The notes: generated from the sequence alone by a model not told the origin. Counted from the stretch's first letter, positions 1 to 8,998 are shown. The stretch: DNA of 64,000 nucleotides from Rhizobium sp. P32RR-XVIII (GCF_012641395.1 NZ_JABAIH010000014.1:1-64000); one strand, 5' to 3'. Program-made: numbers and translations.

Positions 1-682
1 CATAGCGTGGCCAGTCGCGGATCGGACCGTTCCAGCCCGTCTTGAATGGCTCCTTGAATCTCTCGGGCGCGAAGAAGGGCTCATGCGGATCGAAAGTTTC
101 TATCTGCAAGAGCCAGTTTTCCGCGCCGCGGTTGATATCGAGGAATTCGAACCCACGCGCGAAGCATTGAACGGACGGAAAATCCTCTTCCTTTTTGATG
201 AACTCGCGGTTGATCATATACGGATTGTACTTGCTGATCGGCCCGCTTGCGGTCTGATTATGGTGGTACTTCTCGCGCAGACGCTCCCAATGAGGTTGAA
301 CCATCGCCTTCCACGGATCGCTTTCTTGACCCCGGATGAAGTCGAACGTGTTGTAGCGATTGTGGTAAGTCGCGCCGCCGTCCTCCCAATAGTGATAGTG
401 ATCCGTGATCAGGTGCGAATGGACGTTCTTCGTCTTCAGTAATTCCGGAAATGCGTTGTCGAACGGTTCGAGCGGCCCCCAGCTTCGATGAAGGAAAGTC
501 AGGCGCCCGGTCAGGAGATCGCGGCGCGCGGGCATGCATGGCAGCGAGCCGACGTAGTGCTTGTCGTAGACCGCCGTCCGCGCGGCCAGCCTGTCGAAAT
601 TTGGCGTCGGAATGCGTGTTCCACCATAGCCGCCAAGCATATGCCGATTAAGGGAATCAAAAAGTACGAAAACGGTCTTCAT
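1..682 (-). CDS. Sulfatase (partial, C-terminus off the left edge)
   Basis: Reading the minus strand from an ATG at 682 gives at least 227 residues with no stop before the window edge. The start has a GGAGA ribosome site a few bases upstream. The N-terminus MKTVFVLFDSLNRHM resembles the first metal-binding strand of alkaline-phosphatase-fold sulfatases. At about residues 60-70 the segment SLPCMPARRDLLTGR carries the C-x-P-x-R signature, in which Cys is converted to formylglycine. That predicts hydrolysis of an organic sulfate ester. No signal peptide is seen, so it is probably cytoplasmic. It diverges from the ABC/GDPD operon that follows, which suggests the imported compound may be sulfated. 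The substrate is unknown. Confidence 0.85.
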   Translation of the reverse strand, partial: MKTVFVLFDSLNRHMLGGYGGTRIPTPNFDRLAARTAVYDKHYVGSLPCMPARRDLLTGRLTFLHRSWGPLEPFDNAFPELLKTKNVHSHLITDHYHYWEDGGATYHNRYNTFDFIRGQESDPWKAMVQPHWERLREKYHHNQTASGPISKYNPYMINREFIKKEEDFPSVQCFARGFEFLDINRGAENWLLQIETFDPHEPFFAPERFKEPFKTGWNGPIRDWPRY

Positions 683-955
683 GATGAAATCTCCGATGAT
701 GGCGGCTGAAGCCGCACAATTTTCTACATCCGACAAGATCGTTGAAGGCGATCCGTAGCGGCGAAAAACCCCGCTTGCAATGTTTTATTACCGCGTCATA
801 ATCATTTTTGCACACGTGCTCATTTTGTCATTCGACCGTTACATAGGACCCCTAAGAGCGAATTCGTTCGCGCTTTTCATGGGGCCTCCGGGCGGTCGTC
901 AGCAATGGTGATGGCCCGCAAAGAGGTTCACACCAATCATCTGGGAGATGAAGAG
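683..955. promoter_or_regulatory. Divergent intergenic region, sulfatase / ABC operon
   Basis: No gene of its own was found in these 273 bases. It must hold promoters for both directions. An imperfect palindrome GCACACGTGC at 810-819 lies in a relatively AT-rich stretch (780-835) and is a possible site for the LacI-family protein encoded downstream in the same operon. This is inference from symmetry and position only. Confidence 0.35.
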
Positions 956-2302
956 ATGACTATTCTGCCGACATTGAAGTGCATGACCGTTGCAGTCGCC
1001 ATCCTGGCCTCGACCACCGCGCTGTCCTTAGCCAAGGACCTGACCATCACGGTCTGGGCCGGCGGAACGGGTCCGAACGACGTCTATCGCCTAGACGCGA
1101 TCGACATTGCAGCCGAGCAGCTCCAGCGGGAAGCCGCGATCAAGGGTGAAGACCTCAAGATCAAGGTGGAGAAAAAGGCCTATAGCGGCTGGGAGGACTT
1201 TAAGCAGGCGATGACGCTTGCCGCGGAAGCCAAGACCGCTCCGAATATCGCCGTCACCGGCCACGAGGACATTGGCCCTTGGGCGCAGTCGGGCCTGATC
1301 GTGCCAATCGAGGACTATGTCGATCTCGATTCCTGGCCGCTTAACGACATCTATGAAAACCTGATGAATATCGCTTCCTTCAATGGCACGGTCTACGGCA
1401 TTCCGCAGGATGCCGAATCCCGCCCGATGTTCTTCTGGAAGCCCTACATGAAGGCAATCGGCTATAGCGATGCCGATCTCGACGCACTGCCGCAGAAGGT
1501 CAAGGACGGCAGCTATACAATGAAAAACGTGCTGGAAGACGCCAAGAAGATGCAGGACAAGGGCCTCGTCCAGCCAGGTTACGGTTTCTATCCGCGCAAC
1601 ACCAACGGCCCCGATTTCTGGCAGTTCTACACCAGTTTCGGCGGTACGATGGAAGAGGATGGCAAGCTCGTCTTCGATAAGGCGGCGATGCAGCGCACCT
1701 ACCAGTTCTTCGCCGACGCCGTGAAGGATGGCGTCACCAAGAAAAACCATATCGGCATGCCCAATGATCAGTGGTGGAAGGAAGTCGCTTCCGGCAAGGC
1801 CGGCATCTGGCACGGCGGCACCTGGCACTACGCGCGCTATGTCAATCAGGAAGGCCTGAAGGACTTCTTCGGTAATGTCGTCTTCACGCTGATTCCGGCC
1901 GGCGAAGGCGGCAAGGCCAACACGCTGACGCATCCGCTCGTCTATCTTCTGACCTCGGGCCACGACAAGGACGACACCGAGATCGCTGCCCAGCTGGTCA
2001 AGATCGCCTCCGAGCCGCGCATCAACGTGCTGCATGCGGTCAAATCCGCCCATCTCGGCATTTCGAAGGCCGAAACCGAAATCGAGCTCTACTCCTCCGA
2101 TCGGTGGACGCGTGAAGCGACCGAGCGCCTGTTGCCCTATGCCAATGCGATGCCAAACAATGCCGATTTCGGCACGTACTGGAACATCATGTGGAAGGGC
2201 CTCGAAGCGTCCTGGACGGGCGCCAAGACCCCCGATGCCGCTGCCAACGATGTCGAGAGCGAGCTGAAGAGCACGCTCGGCGACAAGATCGTCATCCGCT
2301 AG
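956..2302 (+). CDS. ABC transporter extracellular solute-binding protein, family 1 (sugar type)
   Basis: 448 residues. The ATG at 956 is preferred over the upstream GTG at 905 because GGGAG lies about 10 bases upstream and the protein then begins with a proper signal peptide (hydrophobic TVAVAILASTTALSLA, cleavage near AKD). The mature part starts DLTITVWAGG, typical of cluster-D sugar-binding proteins related to MalE and UgpB. It is the first gene of an operon with two MalFG-type permeases, an ATPase, a glycerophosphodiesterase, a LacI regulator and an inositol-phosphatase-type enzyme. Those neighbours suggest a polyol, sugar or glycerophosphodiester ligand. The family is clear; the ligand is inferred. 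Confidence 0.88.
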   Translation: MTILPTLKCMTVAVAILASTTALSLAKDLTITVWAGGTGPNDVYRLDAIDIAAEQLQREAAIKGEDLKIKVEKKAYSGWEDFKQAMTLAAEAKTAPNIAVTGHEDIGPWAQSGLIVPIEDYVDLDSWPLNDIYENLMNIASFNGTVYGIPQDAESRPMFFWKPYMKAIGYSDADLDALPQKVKDGSYTMKNVLEDAKKMQDKGLVQPGYGFYPRNTNGPDFWQFYTSFGGTMEEDGKLVFDKAAMQRTYQFFADAVKDGVTKKNHIGMPNDQWWKEVASGKAGIWHGGTWHYARYVNQEGLKDFFGNVVFTLIPAGEGGKANTLTHPLVYLLTSGHDKDDTEIAAQLVKIASEPRINVLHAVKSAHLGISKAETEIELYSSDRWTREATERLLPYANAMPNNADFGTYWNIMWKGLEASWTGAKTPDAAANDVESELKSTLGDKIVIR

Positions 2303-2314
2303 GCGCAGTAACGC

Positions 2315-2338
2315 CCCGGGCGGCGTCGTCCGCCCGGG
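2315..2338 (+). terminator. Intercistronic hairpin after the binding-protein gene
   Basis: CCCGGGCGG at 2315-2323 pairs perfectly with CCGCCCGGG at 2330-2338 across a 6-base loop. It begins 12 bases after the stop codon and is followed by CTCTTTG with no real U-tract, then by the permease ribosome site. Hairpins at this position in ABC operons commonly cause partial termination or 3'-end protection, so that binding protein is made in excess. That role is inferred. Confidence 0.6.
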
Positions 2339-2356
2339 CTCTTTGCGGAGGATGCC

Positions 2357-3658
2357 ATGAGAACGTCCAGAACGCTTGGCCTCGTAATGATCGCGCCTGC
2401 GGCGCTCATGATTCTGTTGTTTTTTCTGATGCCGGTGGTGTTGACCGCCGTCTTTTCCTTCACCAGCATGACGACGGCCACGGGCATTTCCGGTGGCGCC
2501 TATCAAGTCACCCCGAACTCGCTCATCGCGCTCAAGGACGAAATGCCGGATGTCGTGCAGCAGCTTACCGAGCCGCGCTACGTGATCGACGAAGACGGGA
2601 TCAAGGGCCTCGAGGGCCTTGGGCTCGAGCCGGGCATCGCCAAGGAACTGCACGAAAAACACCTCGGCGAAGTCTTCCCCTCACGTCGCGAAGCCGAGCG
2701 CATGATCAAGGATCTTGAGGACCGGCCGTCGACGCGGGAGGTCAAGCAAATCTCGGAGCAGTTTAACCGTTCCGTTGCCAATCTACGCTTCTCGAACAAG
2801 GAAGAACTCTTCGCCTCGCTCGACAAGTTCGGCATCAAAATGACACCGGAGCAAAAGGAAAGCCTCGCCAAAGCGACCTATACTGGCTGGAGCTGGACGA
2901 CGGAGAACTTCTCGCGCATCGCCTCCTCGCCGGACATGGCACAGGTCCTCTTCAACACATTGCTCTACGTCGCCCTTGTGCTCGTGCTCTTCAACACGAG
3001 CTACGCCATGCTGCTGGCGATCTGGACACATTATATGCCGGATGCGCCGGCAGCGATTTTCCGGTCTGTCTGGCTTCTGCCGCGGATCACGCCCGTCGTC
3101 ATCTACGTGCTGATGTGGAAATGGCTCGCCTGGGATACCGGCTTCATCTCCACCCTCATGAGCAAATTCGGGTACCCGCCGAAGAACTACCTGCTCGACA
3201 ACGCTTACAATGCCTGGTTCTTCGTTGTGCTGATCAACGGTTTCATCGGCGCCTCGATGGGCATGCTGGTCTTTTCCTCTGCACTGAAAGCAATCCCGAA
3301 GAGCCAATTCTTCGCAAGCGAGGTGGATGGCGCCAGCCGCTGGCAGCAGATCCGCTATATCATACTGCCGCAAATGCGCTGGCCGATCCTCTTCGTCACC
3401 TGCTATCAAACGCTGTCGCTGCTCGCCTCCTTCAACGAAATCCTCCTTTCGACTCGGGGCGGACCAGGCAAGGCGACCGAAGTCTGGTCCCTTGCCGCCT
3501 ATCACACGGCACTCAATAACTATGCAGGTAATCTGGAATATGGCCTCGGCGCCGCCATGGCGCTGGTACTCGTCGCAATCGGCATAATCCTGTCGCTCGC
3601 CTATCTGCGCGTCTTCAACTACGCCGCGCTGGTTGCGCGACCGCTCATCGAGGATTGA
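2357..3658 (+). CDS. ABC transporter permease, MalF-like, with long periplasmic insertion
   Basis: 433 residues, about 130 longer than a usual sugar permease of this class. TM1 is near residues 8-33 (LVMIAPAALMILLFFLMPVV). A hydrophilic segment of roughly 150 residues follows (about 36-190), rich in Glu, Lys and Arg, before the next membrane span near 195. MalF has a similarly placed large P2 loop that contacts the binding protein, although this insertion shows no obvious MalF sequence match. The EAA loop EVDGASRWQQIRYIILPQM (about 322-340) is the contact for the ATPase. GGAGG lies just upstream of the ATG. It pairs with the following MalG-like permease. Confidence 0.88.
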   Translation: MRTSRTLGLVMIAPAALMILLFFLMPVVLTAVFSFTSMTTATGISGGAYQVTPNSLIALKDEMPDVVQQLTEPRYVIDEDGIKGLEGLGLEPGIAKELHEKHLGEVFPSRREAERMIKDLEDRPSTREVKQISEQFNRSVANLRFSNKEELFASLDKFGIKMTPEQKESLAKATYTGWSWTTENFSRIASSPDMAQVLFNTLLYVALVLVLFNTSYAMLLAIWTHYMPDAPAAIFRSVWLLPRITPVVIYVLMWKWLAWDTGFISTLMSKFGYPPKNYLLDNAYNAWFFVVLINGFIGASMGMLVFSSALKAIPKSQFFASEVDGASRWQQIRYIILPQMRWPILFVTCYQTLSLLASFNEILLSTRGGPGKATEVWSLAAYHTALNNYAGNLEYGLGAAMALVLVAIGIILSLAYLRVFNYAALVARPLIED

Positions 3659-3660
3659 TC

Positions 3661-4503
3661 ATGGCGCAGAAATCGCAGCCCTCGGCAAACTACCGCACCT
3701 GGCCGGTCATTCTGGCGCTCACCATCGTCAGCCTGCCGTTGGTGCTGATGTATGCCTATCTCTTCATCGACACGATCACAGACAAGCAGTCCGCGTCGCT
3801 GATCCCGGATTCGCTCACCCTTCGCCACTGGTCATTCCTCTGGCAAACACCGCCCGGAAAACCGAACATCTGGCTGGTGACGCTGAACACGCTTATCTTC
3901 ACGGCGAGCACAACGACCGTGGTACTCATCGTCTCCTCGATGGCGGGCTACGTGCTGTCACGTTTGAACGTCCCTGCCCGCGGCTTCTTCCTCGCCGGGG
4001 TCATGGTGCTGCATGCCTTTCCATCGGTCACGCTGATCATCGCGATCTTCATCGTGCTGCAGATGGTCGGCCTCTATAACTCGCTGATCGGCGTCATCCT
4101 TGTGAAGGCTGCCATCGACCTGCCGCTTGGCATATGGCTGATGAAGGGCTTCTACGACAGCGTGCCCTGGGAGATCGAGATGGCGGGCGTCGTCGACGGC
4201 GCCTCGCGCTTCCGCGTCTGGCGCAGCCTCGTGCTGCCGCAGGTGCGACCGGCGATCATGGCACTGGCGCTCTTCTCCTTCCTTTCGGGCTGGGGAGAAT
4301 TCATCCTACCGCAGGTATTGGCGCCGGGCGGTCAAGTACAGGTGCTCTCGGTCTATCTTGCGGGACTGATCGCCGATGACAACAACTTCAACTTCGGCAC
4401 CTTCAAGGCCGTGGGCGTGTTCTATGTGATCCCGGTGCTGCTGCTTTACGCGTTCTTCCACAAGTATCTCATGAATATCTACGGCGGAGGGAGTAAAGGC
4501 TGA
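3661..4503 (+). CDS. ABC transporter permease, MalG-like
   Basis: 280 residues with about six predicted membrane segments, starting at the ATG two bases after the preceding stop. A TTG at 3655 would overlap the upstream gene and is less likely. The EAA-loop sequence EMAGVVDGASRFRVWRSLVLPQV near residues 175-197 identifies it as an importer permease of the carbohydrate class and is the docking site for the ATPase. It forms the heterodimeric channel with the MalF-like partner. The gene ends TGATG, sharing bases with the ATPase start, so translation is probably coupled. Confidence 0.9.
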   Translation: MAQKSQPSANYRTWPVILALTIVSLPLVLMYAYLFIDTITDKQSASLIPDSLTLRHWSFLWQTPPGKPNIWLVTLNTLIFTASTTTVVLIVSSMAGYVLSRLNVPARGFFLAGVMVLHAFPSVTLIIAIFIVLQMVGLYNSLIGVILVKAAIDLPLGIWLMKGFYDSVPWEIEMAGVVDGASRFRVWRSLVLPQVRPAIMALALFSFLSGWGEFILPQVLAPGGQVQVLSVYLAGLIADDNNFNFGTFKAVGVFYVIPVLLLYAFFHKYLMNIYGGGSKG

Positions 4504-5558
4504 TGCGTATCCTCCTCGACAGTTTCTCGAAGAGCTTCGGCGCCACCAAGGTGATCGAAAACATGAACCTGGAAGTGGCGCATGGGGAGATGCTGGCCCT
4601 GCTCGGCCCCTCGGGCTGCGGCAAGTCGACGACGCTCTTTGCAATCTGCGGCATCCATCGCCCGACCGGCGGCCGCATCCTCTTCGGCGACCGCGACGTG
4701 ACCAACCTTCCGAGTCAGGCCCGCAATGTTGGTGTCGTCTTCCAGTCCTACGCGCTCTACCCGCACATGACCGTTGCCGAAAACATCGGCTTTCCGCTGA
4801 AGGTCAAGGGCATGCCCTCAGCCGATATCCGTAAAGAGGTCGACGGCATCGCCACGCTCGTGCAGATCGGCAACTTGATGGGCCGGCGCCCCTCGGAGCT
4901 TTCCGGCGGGCAGCAACAGCGTGTCGCACTTGCCCGCGCGCTGATTCGCAGGCCCGACGTTCTGCTTCTCGACGAGCCGCTCGCCAATCTCGATGCAAAG
5001 CTCCGGCTGGAGATGCGCTCGGAAATCCGCCGCATCCAGCGTGAGACGGGGATCACGGCGATCCTGGTCACCCACGATCAGGTAGAGGCCATGAGCATGT
5101 GCGACCGCATCGCCATCATGAAAGAAGGCGAGATCATACAGATCGCAACACCCGCAGAGATGTACAACGACCCGCACACCGCCTTTGTTGCCGGCTTCCT
5201 TGGTAATCCGCCGATCACCTTCCTCCACGGCGTGGCGGCACAGGGTGCCTTTTCCATTCCTGGCAGCGAGATCAAGGTTCCACTCCCCGTTTCGGTCGCC
5301 GCCGACGAAGGAACCAAGCTGATGCTCGGCGTGCGGCCGGAGCACTATAATCCGGCGGGCGACGTGCCGGTCACAGGCATCGTGAACTTCGCCGAAACGC
5401 AGGGCCGTGAAAATCTCTATGACGTAAAGCTTGCCGGCGGACCGTTGCTGCGCTCCATCCAGCCGGTTCGCCACGATATCAGGATCGGCGACGAGGTCAC
5501 CTGGGCAATCGACAGCCGCAACGTGCTCGTTTTCGACGAAACCGGACGGAAGCTCTGA
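4503..5558 (+). CDS. ABC transporter ATP-binding protein (UgpC/MsmK/MalK class)
   Basis: 351 residues. Walker A GPSGCGKSTT lies near residues 37-46, signature LSGGQQQRVALARAL near 135, Walker B VLLLDEPLANLD just after, and the switch His in ILVTHDQVEAMSMCDR. The C-terminal 110 residues form the OB-type regulatory domain of the MalK/UgpC class (LMLGVRPEHY). It energises the two preceding permeases. Start and stop overlap with both neighbours (TGATG at each side), showing tight translational coupling. Class assignment is firm; the UgpC name is not used because the substrate is unproven. Confidence 0.9.
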   Translation: MRILLDSFSKSFGATKVIENMNLEVAHGEMLALLGPSGCGKSTTLFAICGIHRPTGGRILFGDRDVTNLPSQARNVGVVFQSYALYPHMTVAENIGFPLKVKGMPSADIRKEVDGIATLVQIGNLMGRRPSELSGGQQQRVALARALIRRPDVLLLDEPLANLDAKLRLEMRSEIRRIQRETGITAILVTHDQVEAMSMCDRIAIMKEGEIIQIATPAEMYNDPHTAFVAGFLGNPPITFLHGVAAQGAFSIPGSEIKVPLPVSVAADEGTKLMLGVRPEHYNPAGDVPVTGIVNFAETQGRENLYDVKLAGGPLLRSIQPVRHDIRIGDEVTWAIDSRNVLVFDETGRKL

Positions 5559-6337
5559 TGCAACGCGATTTTTCGGCCTTCTTCGAGCGCTACGGCTGGC
5601 CTGTCAGCAAGGGCAGGCTGCCTTTCTGCATCGGCCATCGCGGTGCGAGCGGCCATGAGCGGGAGAACACACTCGAAGCCTTCCAGCGCGCAGCCGATCT
5701 CGGCGCGGAAATGTGGGAACTCGACACGCAGCTCACCAAGGACGGCGTGGTTGTGGTCTCCCACGACGATCATCTGGAGCGCGTTTTCGGCATCGACCGC
5801 CGTATTTCCGAGATGACGGCCGCCGAGCTTGCCGCCCTCGAAGGCGTCAATGTTCCAACTTTCGAAGCAGTCGCGGCACTCGGGCGGCAGACCAATACTG
5901 GCCTTTACATCGAGCTCAAGGCGCCGGGCACGGGACTTCTCTGCTGGAAGCATCTCGCCGAAAAGAACCAGCGCTTCGCCTGCCTCGGCTCCTTCGATAC
6001 AGCACAGGTCCGCGAGCTGCGCGAGGCGGGCTGCGACTATCCGCGTTCCGTCCTGATCCGCGTCAGTCACGATCCGCATGCGCTCGGCGACGAGGCCGGC
6101 GCCGATATCCTGCATCTCTGCTGGGAGAGAGCCGGCGAACGGCCTCAGGATCTGGTCACTCCGGCTTTGATGGCGCGCGCGTTCGGCGAAGGCCGCGAGA
6201 TCGTGCTGTGGCACGAGGAAAGACGGTCGATCCTCGATGAGATAATGAGACTGCCGGTGCTCGGTATCTGCACGGATTTGCCGGACATGATGCGCACCGT
6301 GCCTGGTGGGGATGGAAAATTTGGCGGACAAGGATAA
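5558..6337 (+). CDS. Glycerophosphodiester phosphodiesterase
   Basis: 259 residues, the normal size for a bacterial cytoplasmic GDPD. The catalytic signature IGHRGASGHERENTLEAF is at about residues 24-41, followed by ELDTQLTKDGVVVVSHDDHLER, which supplies the metal-binding Glu/Asp and the second His. The family cleaves glycerophosphodiesters to glycerol 3-phosphate and an alcohol. It has no signal peptide and is encoded straight after the ATPase (TGATG overlap), so it probably processes the imported substrate in the cytoplasm. This is the strongest clue that the transporter carries a glycerophosphodiester or related compound. Confidence 0.9.
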   Translation: MQRDFSAFFERYGWPVSKGRLPFCIGHRGASGHERENTLEAFQRAADLGAEMWELDTQLTKDGVVVVSHDDHLERVFGIDRRISEMTAAELAALEGVNVPTFEAVAALGRQTNTGLYIELKAPGTGLLCWKHLAEKNQRFACLGSFDTAQVRELREAGCDYPRSVLIRVSHDPHALGDEAGADILHLCWERAGERPQDLVTPALMARAFGEGREIVLWHEERRSILDEIMRLPVLGICTDLPDMMRTVPGGDGKFGGQG

Positions 6338-7325
6338 AGGACCGCGCCGAGTAACGTCCTTCGACGTGGCGCGCGTGGCAGGCGTCTCGCGCGCGGCGGT
6401 ATCGCGCGCCTTCACGCCGGATGCGAGCGTTTCGTCAAAGACACGCGAAAAGGTCTACCAAGCGGCCAAGGAGCTGGGCTACCGCGTCAACTATCTCGCG
6501 CGCAGCCTGACGAACAAGCGGTCCGATCTTGTCGGCGTCGTCGCCGCAGGGCTCGACAATCCGTTTCGCACGCTTCAGATCGAGCATCTCACGCGGACGC
6601 TCATTGCCCGCAATTTCCGTCCGATCCTGCTGCCGACCTCGAAGGAGGCGGATACGTCGACCGTCATCGGCCAGCTTCTGCATTATGCCGTCTCCGGCGT
6701 GATCGTCACATCGGACGCGCCGCCGACGGAGATCTGCGAGCAGTGTGCCGCCGAAGGCGTGCCGATTGTGCTGATCAACAAGGGCGACGACATTCCCTTC
6801 GTCGATCGCATCATTTCCGATGACCGCACTGCCGGGCACCTGGCGGCCGATCACCTGATTGATAACGGCGCCAAGCGCCTCATCGCGATTGCCGCGTCCT
6901 CTGTTTCCTACACGGCACGCCGCCGCAGCGAGGCTTTCCTTGCCCGCTGCCGCCAGCGTGGCCTTGAGGGACAGCTATTATCCGTCCCCGTAAACGACTA
7001 TCGAAGCGGCTTCGAGACGGCGTCTGGGCTTGTCTCCTCCGGCGTCGACGGGGTCTTCTGCGCCAATGACTATATGGCCTGCGGCGTGATCGACCGGCTG
7101 ATGGCCGGCCGCAGCCGTCAAGACGCGCCCGCCATACGCGTCATCGGCCACGATGATATTCCCCAGGCAAGCTGGGCCGCCTACGAACTCACGACCATCC
7201 GCCAACCCTGCGACCTGCAGGCCGAAAGGGCCATCGACCTGCTAACTAGCCGAATCGCCAAGCCCGACATGACGGCGCGCATAGAATTCACGCCCGTTTC
7301 GCTGATCACGAGAAGGACTGCCTGA
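6312..7325 (+). CDS. LacI-family transcriptional regulator
   Basis: About 337 residues. The N-terminal helix-turn-helix is VTSFDVARVAGVSRAAVSRAF, followed by the hinge region (LGYRVNYLARSL) and a periplasmic-binding-protein-like effector domain. It overlaps the end of the GDPD gene by 26 bases. I chose the ATG at 6312; a GTG at 6306 in the same frame is possible. Being inside the operon, it probably autoregulates it in response to the imported compound or a breakdown product. The operator was not identified with confidence. Confidence 0.88.
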   Translation: MENLADKDKGPRRVTSFDVARVAGVSRAAVSRAFTPDASVSSKTREKVYQAAKELGYRVNYLARSLTNKRSDLVGVVAAGLDNPFRTLQIEHLTRTLIARNFRPILLPTSKEADTSTVIGQLLHYAVSGVIVTSDAPPTEICEQCAAEGVPIVLINKGDDIPFVDRIISDDRTAGHLAADHLIDNGAKRLIAIAASSVSYTARRRSEAFLARCRQRGLEGQLLSVPVNDYRSGFETASGLVSSGVDGVFCANDYMACGVIDRLMAGRSRQDAPAIRVIGHDDIPQASWAAYELTTIRQPCDLQAERAIDLLTSRIAKPDMTARIEFTPVSLITRRTA

Positions 7326-8146
7326 TGAGTTCCGCATTCGATTCCTCTGCCCTTGAGGCCCGTGCCGCAGCTGCGATCGAGATCGCCCGCCGTGTTGGCC
7401 GCGAGGCGGCTCGCTTCCGCAGGGAAATGGGTTCCGAATTGAAGGTCGAGAACAAGGGCCTGCAGGATTTCGTAACCATAGCCGACCGCAATGCCGAGGA
7501 AGCCATTCGCGACGGGCTGCTTATGCTGTTCCCGCAAGACACCTTCATGGGCGAGGAAACCGGCGGCGGAGCCGGCAGGGCTGGAACCTGGGTGGTCGAC
7601 CCGATCGACGGGACGACGAACTACATCCGCGGCTTCAGCCACTGGGGTGTGTCGATCGCCTTCTGCGCCGAGGACCGTCTGGAGATCGGCGTCGTCTACG
7701 ACGCCGCGAAGGATGCGGTTTTCTCGGCGATCCGCGGCCGAGGTGCCTTTTGCGAGGGGACTCCCATTCATGCCGCAGCGACGAACGATCCTGCCAATGC
7801 CATTTGCATCCTCGGCCATTCGCGCAAGACGAGCTTCGACGAACACCTTGCGGTCTCTCGGCGGCTGCATGAATGTGGCATGGACTATCGTCGCATGGGT
7901 GCCGCAGCGATCGACCTTCTACGTGTCGCCGAGGGAGCGGCCGATCTCTATTACGAGCGGCACCTTAACGCCTGGGATATGCTCGCAGGCGCGCTGATCG
8001 CGCGCGAAGCGGGCGCGACGATCGCCATACCCGCGCTCTCGGCGCTCCTGTCTGAAGGCGGCCCGGTTGTTGCCTATTCACCGGGGCTTGCCCGACAATT
8101 CGAATTTCTTCTGGAAATCGAGGGTCTGGCGCCGGTCACGGATTGA
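7325..8146 (+). CDS. Inositol monophosphatase family protein
   Basis: 273 residues. It contains all three family signatures: GEETGGG (metal-binding Glu), VVDPIDGTTNYIRG (D-x-I-D-G-T) and, near the C-terminus, WDMLAGALIAREAG. The family includes inositol monophosphatase, histidinol phosphatase and 3'(2'),5'-bisphosphate nucleotidase. The position as last gene of the operon, after GDPD, fits a phosphoinositol or other phosphopolyol product. Its start overlaps the LacI stop by one base (TGATG). Its stop directly abuts the stop of the convergent next gene with no spacer. Confidence 0.88.
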   Translation: MSSAFDSSALEARAAAAIEIARRVGREAARFRREMGSELKVENKGLQDFVTIADRNAEEAIRDGLLMLFPQDTFMGEETGGGAGRAGTWVVDPIDGTTNYIRGFSHWGVSIAFCAEDRLEIGVVYDAAKDAVFSAIRGRGAFCEGTPIHAAATNDPANAICILGHSRKTSFDEHLAVSRRLHECGMDYRRMGAAAIDLLRVAEGAADLYYERHLNAWDMLAGALIAREAGATIAIPALSALLSEGGPVVAYSPGLARQFEFLLEIEGLAPVTD

Positions 8147-8998
8147 TCAGACCGTCACGCGCCTTTTCCAGGCGCGCTCTGTCGCAGGGGCCTCGTCAGT
8201 GGTCACCTCATCCGGTTTCAGCGCCATCAGCGCCGAAAAGTTCATCCATTCCTGGTCGTCAAATCCCGCGTCCGGATTCTTCAATGTGAAGGTCCAGGCA
8301 TCAACACGCCGTCCCTCGGCCCGGCAAAGGCCGATCATGTCGAAACCGTCGGAGTCGGCGCGCAGGATCAGAGGCCAGTGAAGGTAGACGATATCCGGCT
8401 CCGTCGGCCCGCGCAGGTCGATCAAAAGTTCGCGCTCGACGGCGGCCAGACCTTCCCGTTCGTAGATATCGACCAACTTGTCGGTTGGATCGATCCCCCG
8501 CTTCAAATGCGGCAGGCGCTCCTTTACCGCCACGATCAGGTCAAGGCAGGCACCGCTGACCACCACCGAAGCGGCGATGTTGCTGAAATGCGCCGCCAGA
8601 TGCGTAACCCCCTGCTCACCGATCGTCGCGTAATCGTCCTTCATGTCGAACTGCAGCGACGCACGCGGATGGGCCATTTGCATCATGGCAGAAAGATCTT
8701 CGCTCAGGATCAACGGCCGCCCGCCCTCCTGCATGCGAACGGAAAGCAGTTCCTCCATCATCTTATCGGCAATTGGCCCGCGTCCCGTCGTCTCGCCCTC
8801 CAACACGGCGTCGTGCAGGACGACAAAGCCTCGATCTGCGCGCACACGAAGATCGAGCTCCATCGACGCGCCCTCCTTGAAGCCCGCCCGCATAGCCTCG
8901 CGCGAGAAAAGCGGGTCCCGCATGCTACGGCGCAGGCGGTGCCATTTCAGCCGCGTGCAATGGCCTCCATGGTGAATTTCCAGACCCAATTCGCTCAT
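8147..8998 (-). CDS. Glycerophosphodiester phosphodiesterase-like protein with altered active site
   Basis: 283 residues from the ATG at 8998, with GAAGGGG upstream. A longer frame to 9103 exists but lacks a better start. The segment SMELDLRVRADRGFVVLHD matches the GDPD metal-binding strand and second catalytic His. However, the N-terminal region, where GDPDs have GHRG..PENT, reads HHGGHCTRLKWHRLR and lacks the standard motif. It could be a diverged phosphodiesterase with another specificity or a non-catalytic relative. It is convergent with the operon on its left and probably co-transcribed with the M24-family gene upstream. Confidence 0.7.
   Translation of the reverse strand: MSELGLEIHHGGHCTRLKWHRLRRSMRDPLFSREAMRAGFKEGASMELDLRVRADRGFVVLHDAVLEGETTGRGPIADKMMEELLSVRMQEGGRPLILSEDLSAMMQMAHPRASLQFDMKDDYATIGEQGVTHLAAHFSNIAASVVVSGACLDLIVAVKERLPHLKRGIDPTDKLVDIYEREGLAAVERELLIDLRGPTEPDIVYLHWPLILRADSDGFDMIGLCRAEGRRVDAWTFTLKNPDAGFDDQEWMNFSALMALKPDEVTTDEAPATERAWKRRVTV

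Noticed and set aside
1091..2662. 523-codon minus-strand open frame
   Set aside because: It is antisense to the binding-protein and permease genes, has Arg/Gly/His-rich composition typical of GC-rich shadow frames, and no domain or ribosome site.
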